A stretch of DNA of 11,542 nucleotides from positions 1 to 11,542 of the forward strand of contig CANJXD010000139.1 of the NCBI GenBank assembly GCA_947478535.1. Direction: 5' to 3'. This DNA comes from Acetobacteraceae bacterium. Lineage in GTDB: Bacteria; Pseudomonadota; Alphaproteobacteria; Acetobacterales; Acetobacteraceae. The notes under the pieces were generated by a model. It had not been told where the DNA came from, made no database searches, and saw only the letters and a list, made by a program, of their open reading frames with translations. Positions 1-6,712 of the stretch are shown in pieces. How positions within the stretch are numbered: the first letter of the stretch is position 1; every line of letters starts with the position of its first letter. A program made the translations under genes and the position numbers.

Positions 1-27
1 CTGTACCGCCGCGCCCTGGGTATGTGA
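1..27 (+). CDS. 3' tail of an upstream gene (partial, product unknown)
   Basis: Frame 1 is open from the window edge and would end ...LYRRALGM followed by TGA at 25-27. The next gene's Shine-Dalgarno sequence overlaps this stop and its ATG lies 14 nt further on, which is the usual layout inside an operon. Only eight codons are visible, so the product cannot be named and even the coding status is a guess from context. Confidence 0.4.
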   Translation: MYRRALGM

Positions 28-33
28 GGAAGG
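26..33 (+). promoter_or_regulatory. Ribosome binding site that decides the flavin reductase start
   Basis: GAGGAAGG ends 8 nt before the ATG at 42. A longer reading frame starts at a GTG at 24, but that codon precedes this strong Shine-Dalgarno sequence, which would then be coding. The ATG at 42 is therefore preferred; the protein also begins MFYEPSRGHG there, a typical start for the family. Confidence 0.65.
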
Positions 34-41
34 CCGCCGCG

Positions 42-674
42 ATGTTCTACGAGCCTAGCCGCGGCCACGGCCTGCCGCATGACCCGATCAAGGCGATCAT
101 CGCTCCCCGCCCGATCGGCTGGATCTCGACGCTGGACCTGCAGGGCCGCGCCAACCTCGCGCCCTACAGCTTCTTCAACATGGTGCAGACCCGCACGCCG
201 ATCTGCATGTTCGGCAGCGACGGCCTGAAGCACACCGCGGCCAATGCGATGGCGACGAAGGAATTCGTCTTCAACCTGGTCTCCCGCGACCTGTTCGACG
301 CCATGAACGCCTCCTCCGCCGCGCTGGCGGAGGGCGACAGCGAATTCGAGGCGGCCGGCCTCGAAGCCGCCCCCGGCCAGAAGGTGCGCGTGCCCCACGT
401 CGCCCGCAGCCCGGCGAGCCTGGAGTGCAAGGTGACGAACCAGATTGAGCTGTTCGACATCGACGGCAAATCCACCGGCGGCTGGCTCATCACCGGCCAG
501 GTCGTCGGCGTGCATATCCGGGAGGAATTCCTGGTCGATGGCCTGTTCGACACGGTGAAGGCCCAGTCCGTCGCCCGCTGCGGGTATCGGGACTACAGCC
601 AGGTGACGGAAATGTTCGCGGCCCTTCGCCCGACCGACAACGGCGTCTATTCCCCCGGCGGGCGGGACCTGTAG
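42..674 (+). CDS. Flavin reductase family protein (flavin reductase-like FMN-binding domain)
   Basis: A 210-residue protein made of a single flavin-reductase-like split-barrel domain. Seen: APRPIGWIST near residues 21-30, followed by NLAPYSFFN at about 38-46, the conserved N-terminal block that contacts FMN in this family, and an F-V-F-N-L-V strand around residues 75-80. Length fits the family (about 200 residues). Members bind FMN in the cytoplasm and either reduce flavin with NAD(P)H for a partner monooxygenase or act as flavoproteins of unknown substrate; the sequence alone does not say which. The gene is 4 nt upstream of an SDR gene and just after another gene's stop, so it is probably in an operon whose first gene or genes lie outside the window and might supply the partner enzyme. 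Start chosen at ATG 42 rather than GTG 24 because of the GAGGAAGG ribosome binding site. Confidence 0.88.
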   Translation: MFYEPSRGHGLPHDPIKAIIAPRPIGWISTLDLQGRANLAPYSFFNMVQTRTPICMFGSDGLKHTAANAMATKEFVFNLVSRDLFDAMNASSAALAEGDSEFEAAGLEAAPGQKVRVPHVARSPASLECKVTNQIELFDIDGKSTGGWLITGQVVGVHIREEFLVDGLFDTVKAQSVARCGYRDYSQVTEMFAALRPTDNGVYSPGGRDL

Positions 675-678
675 CGCG

Positions 679-1377
679 ATGACCAAGGTCGCCATCATCA
701 CCGCCGCCGGCCGTGGCATCGGCGCCGCCGTCGCCCGCAAGCTCTCCGCCGATGGCTTCGCCGTCGCCGTGATGTCCCCTTCGGGGAATGCGGAGAAGCT
801 GGCGGCCGAATTGCCGAACGCCCTCGGCGTCACCGGCTCCGTCACCGAAGTCGCGGATATCGAGCGGCTGGTGCGGGAGACACTGGCGAAATTCGGCCGG
901 ATCGACGCGCTGGTGAACAATGCCGGCCACCCGCCCAAGGCGCCGCTGTTCGACCTGACGGATGCCCAGTGGCATGCTGGCTTCGACATGGTGATGCTGA
1001 GCGCGATCCGCGCGCTGCGCTGCGCCCTGCCGACCTTCATCGCGCAGGGCTCCGGCAGCGTGGTGAACCTGTCCTCCTACGCGGCGCTGGAGCCGGAGGG
1101 CGATTTCCCCGCGACCACGCTGCGCGCCGGCCTCGGCGCCTGGACCAAGCTCGCCGCCGATACGCTGGCCCCGCAGGGCATCCGCGTGAACGCCGTGCTG
1201 CCCGGCTTCGTGGACAGCCTGCCGGAGAAGGAAGCCCGCCGCGCCCGCATCCCGCTCGGCCGCTACGCCCGCGCCGAGGAAATCGCCAACGCCGTCGCCT
1301 GGCTCGTCTCCGACAGCGCGAGCTACGTCACCGGCCAGAGCCTGCGCGTCGATGGCGGCCTGACGAAGCATATATAA
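679..1377 (+). CDS. Short-chain dehydrogenase/reductase (SDR) fold protein with degenerate catalytic motif
   Basis: A 232-residue classical-SDR-length protein. Seen: an N-terminal nucleotide-binding strand-turn ITAAGRGIG (residues 7-15; the first Gly of the usual TGxxxGxG is Ala), NNAG at 80-83, NLSS at 130-133, and the C-terminal end SYVTGQSLRVDGG (215-227), all hallmarks of FabG-like SDRs. The usual YxxxK active site is not present. Anchored on the following AGL, the equivalent residues are Ala145 and Arg149 (ATTLR). The protein may still bind NAD(P)H, but ordinary Tyr/Lys-catalysed hydride transfer is doubtful. The gene starts 4 nt after the flavin reductase stop, so the two are almost certainly co-transcribed and probably act in the same, unidentified, pathway. 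The stop codon is followed immediately by the 42-bp repeats. Confidence 0.87.
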   Translation: MTKVAIITAAGRGIGAAVARKLSADGFAVAVMSPSGNAEKLAAELPNALGVTGSVTEVADIERLVRETLAKFGRIDALVNNAGHPPKAPLFDLTDAQWHAGFDMVMLSAIRALRCALPTFIAQGSGSVVNLSSYAALEPEGDFPATTLRAGLGAWTKLAADTLAPQGIRVNAVLPGFVDSLPEKEARRARIPLGRYARAEEIANAVAWLVSDSASYVTGQSLRVDGGLTKHI

Positions 1378-1461
1378 CCGCCCTCAGGCGCCGGGCGCCC
1401 GCTCCGCGGGCTTGGTTGGCCGCCCTCAGGCGCCGGGCGCCCGCTCCGCGGGCTTGGCTGG
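1378..1461. repeat. Tandem pair of 42-bp hairpin repeats
   Basis: Two head-to-tail copies, 1378-1419 and 1420-1461, differ at one base (TTGGTTGG versus TTGGCTGG at the ends). Each carries a 6-bp stem GCCCGC-TCC-GCGGGC (1397-1411 and 1439-1453) next to the palindromic segment GGCGCCGGGCGCC. The first copy starts on the base after the SDR stop codon. On the minus strand the arms read ACCAAGCC (GCCAAGCC in copy 2) and GCCTGAGGG, the same arms as the 32-bp array at 8381-8540, so in that orientation the elements lie downstream of the acyl-CoA ligase. A role as transcription terminator or mRNA 3'-end stabiliser is inferred from the convergent position. Confidence 0.85.
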
Positions 1462-1559
1462 CGCGCCTACGCGCTGACGCACCGCGGGGCAGATGGCGGT
1501 CTGCGCGCGGGCGGCCTTTGGCCGCCAGCTTTGGGGGTCCCATCGGGATCCACAGTCTC
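1462..1559. terminator. Convergent intergenic gap with inverted repeats (probable bidirectional terminator)
   Basis: This stretch separates the converging SDR and acyl-CoA ligase genes. It holds GCAGA-TGGCGG-TCTGC (1489-1504) and a perfect 7-bp stem with a 3-nt loop, GGCGGCC-TTT-GGCCGCC (1510-1526). No long T-run follows on either strand, so a classical strong intrinsic terminator is not evident; on the plus strand only AGCTTT follows. Read on the minus strand, GGGACC, AAAGC and GGCGGCC occur in the same order as in the 8381-8540 repeat unit, so this may be a third, decayed family member. Confidence 0.45.
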
Positions 1560-3308
1560 TCACCCCCGCCGGTGCAGCCCCTCCAGCGTCTCGGTGTGCT
1601 GGTCGATCACCACGCGGCGCTTGACCTTCATCGTCGGCGTCAGCAGCCCGTTCTCCACCGTGAAGGGCGCCACCACCGCCGTGTTGCGGATGCGCTCGAT
1701 GGTGGAAAGCTTGCGGTTCACCCGGTCCACCGCCGCGCCGAGTTTCGCCTCCATCCCCTCGGCCGGCACCAGCAGTGCCACGATCGCGGCGCGGCCTTCG
1801 CCGGCGACGACGGCCTGCGCCACTTCCGGCTCTGCCATCAGCAGGCCTTCCAGCTTGGCCGGGCTGATCATGTCCCCGCCCAGCGTCTTGATGAAATCCC
1901 GCTTGCGGTCGGTGATGCGGATATAGCCCCCCTCATCCAGCGCGCCGACATCGCCGGTATGCAGCCAGCCATCCTGCAAGGCGCGGTCCGTCGCCGCGCT
2001 GTCGCCCCAATAGCCATCCATCACCAGGTCGCCGCGCACGCAGATCTCGCCATCCTCGGCGACGCACACCTCCACCCCCGGCAGCGGCGGCCCCACGGTC
2101 TGCCGCCGGTTCGCCCAGGGCGGGTTGACGCTGACCACGGGCCCCGCCTCGGTCTGGCCATAGCCCTGGATCACCGGCAGCCCGAAGGCGAGGAAGAATC
2201 CCGAAAGATCCGGGTCCAGCCGCGCACCGCCGGACACCATCGCCTGCAACTGCCCGCCGAAGCGGTCCCGGAATTTCGTTCGTACCAGCCGTTCCAGCCC
2301 CCAATCCTGCACGCGCTCCACCAGGGATAGCTTCGGCCCGTCCAGCTTCCGCAGGCCGAGCGCCAACGCCTGGCGGAACAGCTTCTCCTTGAAGCCGCCT
2401 TCCTTCTCCACCGCCGCCTCGATCCGCGCGCGCAGCACCTCGAACAGCCGGGGGACGGCAGTGATGACGCTGGGGCGGATTTCCTGGAACTCGGCGGCCA
2501 GTCGGTCGGCGCCGCGGGAATATACCACCTCGATGCCGAGCGAGGGCAGCAGGAAGCCGCCCACCGTATGCTCGTAGCTGTGCGACAGCGGCAGGAAGGA
2601 CAGGTAGCAGGTGCCATCGAGGTGCAGCCGCGCCGCGATGGAGGCCACCCCCCGCCGGTTCGCCAGCAAGGCCCGGTGCGGCAGCATCACCCCCTTCGGC
2701 AAGCCCCCGGTGCCGGAGGTATAGACGAGGCAGGCGAGCCGCCCGGGCGGGATCAACTCCGCCTCCGCCAGCAGCAGCGCCGGGTCCGCCGGGGCTTCCT
2801 CCGCCTGCGCCCAGGCATGGTTGGCCGCCGCCAGCCCCGGCGCCTCCGCCTCCATGCAGATCAGCAGGTCGAGCCGCCGCCCGGCCTGCGCCGCGGCCTC
2901 CGCCACGCGTTCCGCCAGTTTGAGCGTGGAGACGATGGCCACCGCCGCCCCGCTGTCCCGCAGGATATGGGCGTGGTCAGCGGTGGTGTTGGTGACATAG
3001 GTCGGCACGGTGACGGCGCCGATGGCCATGATGGCGGTATCGGCGATCGGGAATTCCGGCCGATTCTCACTGACCAGCAGCACGCGATCCCCGGGTGCGA
3101 CGCCTTCCGCCCGCAGGAAGGCGGCGATGGCGGCGGTGCGGGCCGCGAATTCCCCCCAGGTGACGCTGCGCCAGGCCTTGTCCCGCCAATGCCGCAGCAT
3201 CGGCCGGCCGTGCCAGCCCCGGGACAGGTCGAGCATCATTTGCGGCAGGCTGGTCCAGCCCGCCCCGGCATTTAGGCCCGCGCCACCCGTCGCCCCCGCC
3301 GAATTCAT
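1560..3308 (-). CDS. Long-chain acyl-CoA synthetase (AMP-forming fatty-acid:CoA ligase)
   Basis: A 582-residue enzyme of the ANL adenylating superfamily that activates a fatty acid with ATP to acyl-AMP and transfers it to CoA. Seen, in order: the P-loop TSGTGGLPKG (197-206), SFLPLSHSYEHTVG (237-250), which is typical of the long-chain group, YGQTE (383-387), the ATP-ribose Asp in HTGD (450-453), the hinge segment TDRKRDFIK (466-474), and LTPTMKVKRR near the C-terminus, whose K561 is the expected adenylation lysine. No signal peptide or TM segment is evident. The frame stays open upstream to 3485, but that would overlap the divergent peptidase gene. The ATG at 3308 has GGGAAG 5 nt upstream, and the ligase fold begins soon after. 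Chain-length preference cannot be read from sequence. No beta-oxidation genes lie next to it. Confidence 0.92.
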   Translation of the reverse strand: MNSAGATGGAGLNAGAGWTSLPQMMLDLSRGWHGRPMLRHWRDKAWRSVTWGEFAARTAAIAAFLRAEGVAPGDRVLLVSENRPEFPIADTAIMAIGAVTVPTYVTNTTADHAHILRDSGAAVAIVSTLKLAERVAEAAAQAGRRLDLLICMEAEAPGLAAANHAWAQAEEAPADPALLLAEAELIPPGRLACLVYTSGTGGLPKGVMLPHRALLANRRGVASIAARLHLDGTCYLSFLPLSHSYEHTVGGFLLPSLGIEVVYSRGADRLAAEFQEIRPSVITAVPRLFEVLRARIEAAVEKEGGFKEKLFRQALALGLRKLDGPKLSLVERVQDWGLERLVRTKFRDRFGGQLQAMVSGGARLDPDLSGFFLAFGLPVIQGYGQTEAGPVVSVNPPWANRRQTVGPPLPGVEVCVAEDGEICVRGDLVMDGYWGDSAATDRALQDGWLHTGDVGALDEGGYIRITDRKRDFIKTLGGDMISPAKLEGLLMAEPEVAQAVVAGEGRAAIVALLVPAEGMEAKLGAAVDRVNRKLSTIERIRNTAVVAPFTVENGLLTPTMKVKRRVVIDQHTETLEGLHRRG

Positions 3309-3402
3309 CTCGCTTCCCGATCCCGTGCCACCGAATGGCTTGGCCTGGGCCACCGGGGGCTTATATCCAAGGGAAGCACAGCCGCCGGACGCAAGTGACC
3401 CC
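3309..3402. promoter_or_regulatory. Divergent promoter gap between ligase and peptidase genes
   Basis: The 94-nt gap must hold the promoters of both divergent genes. Its only AT-rich core is CTTATATCC. For the rightward gene, TTGGCC (3340-3345) and TATATC (3362-3367) are 16 nt apart and resemble a sigma-70 pair. No convincing leftward -35 was found for TATAAG on the other strand. The shared TATA core suggests the two genes could compete for polymerase, but this is inference from spacing only. Confidence 0.35.
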
Positions 3403-5244
3403 GTGACGATTTCTTCATTTTTTCCCGCGCCGAGCCCCAACCACGCCCCTGCGGGGGGGGTACAGGCCGCCCGCAAGCCGGACATCCTGCCGGTATGGGA
3501 CCTTTCGGACCTCTATGCCGCGCCGGAGGATCCGAAGCTCGCCGCCGATCTGGACCGCGCGGAGCGAGAGGCCAAGGCCTTCCACGACAGCCATGCCGGC
3601 CGGCTCGCCGGCCTCACCGGGGATGCGCTGGCAGCGGCCATCGCGACCTATGAGCGGATCGAGGAAATCCTCGGCCGGGCGATGTCCTACGGCCAGCTCG
3701 TCTTCGCCGGCGATGCCCAATCCTCCGCCAATGGCCGCTTCTACCAGACCTTGCAGGAACGGGTGACGACGATCAGCAGCCACCTGCTGTTCCTGACGCT
3801 CGAGATCAATCGCCTCGACGATGCGGTGCTGGACCAGAAATACGCCGGCTCCGCCGCGCTCACGCGCTGGAAGCCCTGGCTGCGTGACCTCCGCGTCTTC
3901 CGCGACCACCAGCTGTCCGACGATCTCGAAAAGCTGCTGCACGAAAAGGAGGTGACGGGCCGCGCCGCCTGGAACCGCCTGTTCGATGAGACGACGGCCA
4001 ATATGCGCGTGACCGTGGCCGGGGAGGAACTGACCGTCTCGTCCGCGCTCAACAAGCTGTCGGACCGGGACCGTGATGTGCGCGCGGCGGCGGCGAAGGG
4101 TGTCTCCGCGGCCTTCGGCGACAATATCCGGCTGTTCTCGCTGATCACGAATACGCTGGCGAAGGACAAGGAGATTGTCGACGGTTGGCGCCAGTACCCG
4201 CGCCCCACCTCGGCCCGCAACCGCGCCAATATGGTGGAGGATGCGGTGGTGGACGCCCTCGTCGCCGCCGTGCGCGAAAGCTTCCCCCGCCTGTCGCACC
4301 GCTATTACGCGATGAAGGCGAAGTGGCTCGGCCTGCCGAAGCTCATGCATTGGGACCGCAACGCGCCCCTGCCGGATGATTCGGACGGCACCATTCCCTG
4401 GCCCGATGCGGTCAGCCGCGTCCGCGCCGCCTATGGCGCCTTCAGCCCGGACCTCGAACGCCTGGCGGCACCCTTCTTCGAGAAGCCCTGGATCGACGCG
4501 GCCTTGCGCGATGGCAAGGCATCCGGCGCCTTCGCCCACCCGACGGTGCCCTCGGCGCACCCCTATCTGCTGCTGAACTACCACGGCAAGGCGCGGGACG
4601 TGATGACGCTCGCCCATGAACTGGGCCACGGCGTCCACCAGGTGCTGGCGGCCGACCAGGGCTACCTGATGTCCTCCACGCCGCTGACGCTGGCCGAGAC
4701 GGCCAGTGTGTTCGGGGAGATGCTGACTTTCCGCGCGGTGCTCGACGCCGAGACCGACCCCCGCCGCCGGCGCACTTTGCTCGCCGGCAAGGTGGAGGAC
4801 ATGCTGAACACCGTCGTCCGCCAGATCGCCTTCTACCGCTTCGAGACGCTGCTGCATGAGGAACGCCGCAAGGGTGAGGTGGCGCATGAGCGGATCGGTG
4901 AGATCTGGATGCAGGTGCAGACCGAAAGCCTCGGCCCGGCCTTCGACTTCACGCCGGATTACAGCGTCTATTGGGCCTATATCCCGCACTTCGTGCACTC
5001 GCCCTTCTACGTCTATGCCTACGCCTTCGGGGATTGCCTGGTGAATGCGCTGTACGGCGTGTTCCGCGAAGGCCATCCGCGCTTCCAGGAAAAATACCTG
5101 GAGATGCTGAAGGCCGGCGGGACGAAGCGGCACAAGGAATTGCTCGCCCCCTTCGGCCTCGACGCCTCGGACCCGGCTTTCTGGCGCAAGGGGCTCGATG
5201 TGCTCAGCGGCTTCATTGACGAGCTTGAGCAAGAGGCCACCTGA
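3403..5244 (+). CDS. pepF: M3-family zinc metallopeptidase, oligoendopeptidase F type
   Basis: A 613-residue cytoplasmic-type oligopeptidase. Seen: LPVWDLSDLY close to the N-terminus (a PepF hallmark), the long helical N-terminal region, and the catalytic zinc motif HELGH at residues 405-409 (bases 4615-4629; H405, E406, H409) followed by the third ligand E432 in TLAETASVFGE. The C-terminal part, with many aromatic residues (YSVYWAYIPHF), also fits M3B. All catalytic residues are present and the length is normal. It hydrolyses short peptides inside the cell. The start is uncertain: the frame is open further upstream, but GTG 3403 is the only start codon between the ligase start and the conserved LPVW region that avoids overlap with the ligase; no clear Shine-Dalgarno precedes it. 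A G8 tract falls at codons 17-20. The ABC1 kinase gene follows after 5 nt, suggesting one transcript. Confidence 0.9.
   Translation: MTISSFFPAPSPNHAPAGGVQAARKPDILPVWDLSDLYAAPEDPKLAADLDRAEREAKAFHDSHAGRLAGLTGDALAAAIATYERIEEILGRAMSYGQLVFAGDAQSSANGRFYQTLQERVTTISSHLLFLTLEINRLDDAVLDQKYAGSAALTRWKPWLRDLRVFRDHQLSDDLEKLLHEKEVTGRAAWNRLFDETTANMRVTVAGEELTVSSALNKLSDRDRDVRAAAAKGVSAAFGDNIRLFSLITNTLAKDKEIVDGWRQYPRPTSARNRANMVEDAVVDALVAAVRESFPRLSHRYYAMKAKWLGLPKLMHWDRNAPLPDDSDGTIPWPDAVSRVRAAYGAFSPDLERLAAPFFEKPWIDAALRDGKASGAFAHPTVPSAHPYLLLNYHGKARDVMTLAHELGHGVHQVLAADQGYLMSSTPLTLAETASVFGEMLTFRAVLDAETDPRRRRTLLAGKVEDMLNTVVRQIAFYRFETLLHEERRKGEVAHERIGEIWMQVQTESLGPAFDFTPDYSVYWAYIPHFVHSPFYVYAYAFGDCLVNALYGVFREGHPRFQEKYLEMLKAGGTKRHKELLAPFGLDASDPAFWRKGLDVLSGFIDELEQEAT
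3453..3460 (+). repeat. G8 homopolymer inside the start of the peptidase gene
   Basis: Eight consecutive G residues encode the Gly-Gly stretch in PAGGVQ near codons 17-20 of the pepF-like gene. Homopolymers of this length are prone to slippage or sequencing error. The frame downstream is clearly correct, and the tract lies before any conserved residue, so a change here would alter only whether the chosen start connects to the enzyme. Confidence 0.8.
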
Positions 5245-5249
5245 CCATA

Positions 5250-6629
5250 ATGGCTGATGATCCCAAGCAATCGACTCTGTTCGGCGAGGTGCGGCGCATG
5301 GTCCGCACTTCCGGCGCCGTGGGCGGCATCGCCGCCCGCGTGGCCGGGGAGCGTTTCCTCGGCATCAAGACCGACAAGGCCGCCCATGCGGAGGATCTGA
5401 AGCAGATCCTTGGCGGGTTGAAGGGGCCGCTGATGAAGGTGGCGCAGTTCCTGTCCACCGTCCCGGAAGCCTTGCCGGAGGAATACGCCCAGGAACTGGC
5501 GACGCTGCAATCGAACGCGCCGGCCATGGGCTGGCCTTTCGTGCGCCGCCGTATGCAGGGCGAACTGGGCCCCGCCTGGCAGTCCCGCTTCAAGACCTTC
5601 GGCCAGGAAGCCGTCGCCGCCGCCAGCCTCGGCCAGGTCCACCGCGCGACGTTGCATGACGGCCGCGATGTCGCCTGCAAGCTGCAATACCCGGACATGC
5701 CCTCCGTCGTCGAAGCCGATCTCCGCCAGCTCAAGATGGCGATGAGCGTCTACCGGCGCATGGACAACACGCTGGACAATGCGGAAGCCTATAACGAGAT
5801 GGCCGCCCGGTTGCGGGAGGAGTTGGACTATGAGCGGGAGGCCTCGCACCTCAAGCTCTACGGCGCCATGCTCGCCGGCACGCCGGGCGTCGTCGTGCCG
5901 AAGCTGGTGCCGGAGCTCACCACCAAGCGCCTGCTGACGATGTCCTGGCTCGAAGGCCGCCCCATCCTCCGCCGGCTCGAGGAAGACCCGGGGGAGGAGG
6001 AGCGCAATGCCTATGCCCGTGCGCTGTTCCGCGCGTGGTATGTGCCCTTCTACCGCTACGGCGTCATCCACGGGGACCCGCACCTCGGCAACTACCAGGT
6101 GCGGGAGGATGCGGAGGTCGGGCATGGCGTGAACCTGCTCGATTTCGGCGTCATCCGCATCTTCCCCGCCAGCTTCGTGACCGGCGTGGTGATGCTGTAC
6201 GAGGCGGTGCGCGACCATGACATCGCCAAGGCCGAGCACGCCTACGGCATCTGGGGTTTCCGCAACCTGTCCAAGGAGACGATGGAGGTGCTGAGCCTCT
6301 GGGCGCGGTTCCTGTATGAACCCCTGGTCGAGGACCGCGTCCGCTCCATCACCCCCGGCGATGACCCGAGCTATGGCCGCAAGGTCGCCCAGACCGTGCA
6401 TGAGGGGCTGAAGCGCACCGGCGGCGTGAAGATCCCCCGCGAATTCCCGCTGATGGACCGCGCCGCAATCGGCCTCGGCAGCGTCTTCTTCCGCCTTCGC
6501 GCCCAGGCCAACTGGCATCGCCTGTTCATGGAACTGGTGGAGGATTTTTCCGAGAAGGCGGTGGCGGACCGCCAGGCCGCGGCCGTCGCCGCCGCCGGGG
6601 TACCGCCGGGAGCTTCAACCGGCGGTTGA
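5250..6629 (+). CDS. ABC1/UbiB/AarF family atypical kinase
   Basis: A 459-residue protein of the UbiB protein-kinase-like family. Seen: LKGPLMKVAQFLS around residues 57-69, the KxGQ-equivalent motif (K63-V-A-Q66, with Ala where classical members have Gly), the Ala-rich loop AAASLGQVHRA (about 123-133) in place of a glycine-rich loop, ATP-binding Lys144 in VACKLQYP, E-E-L-D-Y-E-R-E-A (190-198), catalytic HGDPHLGN (274-281) and metal-binding DFG (298-300). The family supports ubiquinone biosynthesis or quinone/lipid handling, with ATPase rather than ordinary protein-kinase activity; whether this clade serves ubiquinone is not certain. No C-terminal TM hairpin of the E. coli UbiB type is seen, and the end is an Ala/Pro/Gly-rich tail. 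The gene begins 5 nt after the peptidase stop, with AAGAGG 13 nt upstream of the ATG as a weak ribosome binding site, so it is probably the second gene of that operon. Confidence 0.9.
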   Translation: MADDPKQSTLFGEVRRMVRTSGAVGGIAARVAGERFLGIKTDKAAHAEDLKQILGGLKGPLMKVAQFLSTVPEALPEEYAQELATLQSNAPAMGWPFVRRRMQGELGPAWQSRFKTFGQEAVAAASLGQVHRATLHDGRDVACKLQYPDMPSVVEADLRQLKMAMSVYRRMDNTLDNAEAYNEMAARLREELDYEREASHLKLYGAMLAGTPGVVVPKLVPELTTKRLLTMSWLEGRPILRRLEEDPGEEERNAYARALFRAWYVPFYRYGVIHGDPHLGNYQVREDAEVGHGVNLLDFGVIRIFPASFVTGVVMLYEAVRDHDIAKAEHAYGIWGFRNLSKETMEVLSLWARFLYEPLVEDRVRSITPGDDPSYGRKVAQTVHEGLKRTGGVKIPREFPLMDRAAIGLGSVFFRLRAQANWHRLFMELVEDFSEKAVADRQAAAVAAAGVPPGASTGG

Positions 6630-6630
6630 A
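6614..6630 (+). terminator. Hairpin spanning the kinase stop codon (possible weak terminator)
   Basis: TTCAACC-GGC-GGTTGAA forms a perfect 7-bp stem, and the TGA stop (6627-6629) lies in its right arm. It is followed by TTTC only, so it lacks a real U-tract. It could terminate weakly or protect the 3' end between the kinase and chemoreceptor genes; position and symmetry are the only evidence. Confidence 0.3.
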
Positions 6631-6662
6631 TTTCGACTCGCGAGCTGCCCGACTCACAAGCC

Positions 6663-6680
6663 AGCAACGAAGTCGTTGCT
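6663..6680. promoter_or_regulatory. Inverted repeat upstream of the chemoreceptor gene
   Basis: AGCAACG-AAGT-CGTTGCT is a perfect 7-bp inverted repeat with a 4-nt spacer, 32 nt before the preferred MCP start. It could be an operator, a leader hairpin or a terminator remnant; there is no T-run after it, and no clear -35/-10 pair was found in the 68-nt gap (6630-6697). Confidence 0.35.
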
Positions 6681-6712
6681 CTCTATGACCTCGTGTCATG
6701 AGGCATTCGACC

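Noticed and set aside
969..2330. 453-residue plus-strand ORF running from the SDR gene into the ligase gene
   Set aside because: It overlaps two well-supported genes and crosses the 42-bp repeats; its composition (Arg/His/Ala-rich) is that of an out-of-frame reading.
3010..3402. N-terminal extension of the peptidase (frame open to 3010)
   Set aside because: It would overlap the ligase coding region by about 300 bases and adds no family sequence; GTG 3403 gives a normal PepF length.
3309..3485. N-terminal extension of the acyl-CoA ligase (frame open to 3485)
   Set aside because: The 59 extra residues are not ligase-like and would overlap the divergent peptidase gene; ATG 3308 has a ribosome binding site.
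3415..5232. 605-residue minus-strand ORF opposite the oligoendopeptidase gene
   Set aside because: Its product is His/Gln/Arg-rich without any domain, and the opposite strand encodes an intact M3 peptidase. It is a shadow caused by high G+C at third positions.
5019..6518. 499-residue minus-strand ORF opposite the ABC1 kinase gene
   Set aside because: No recognisable domain, while the plus strand carries every ABC1 motif in order.
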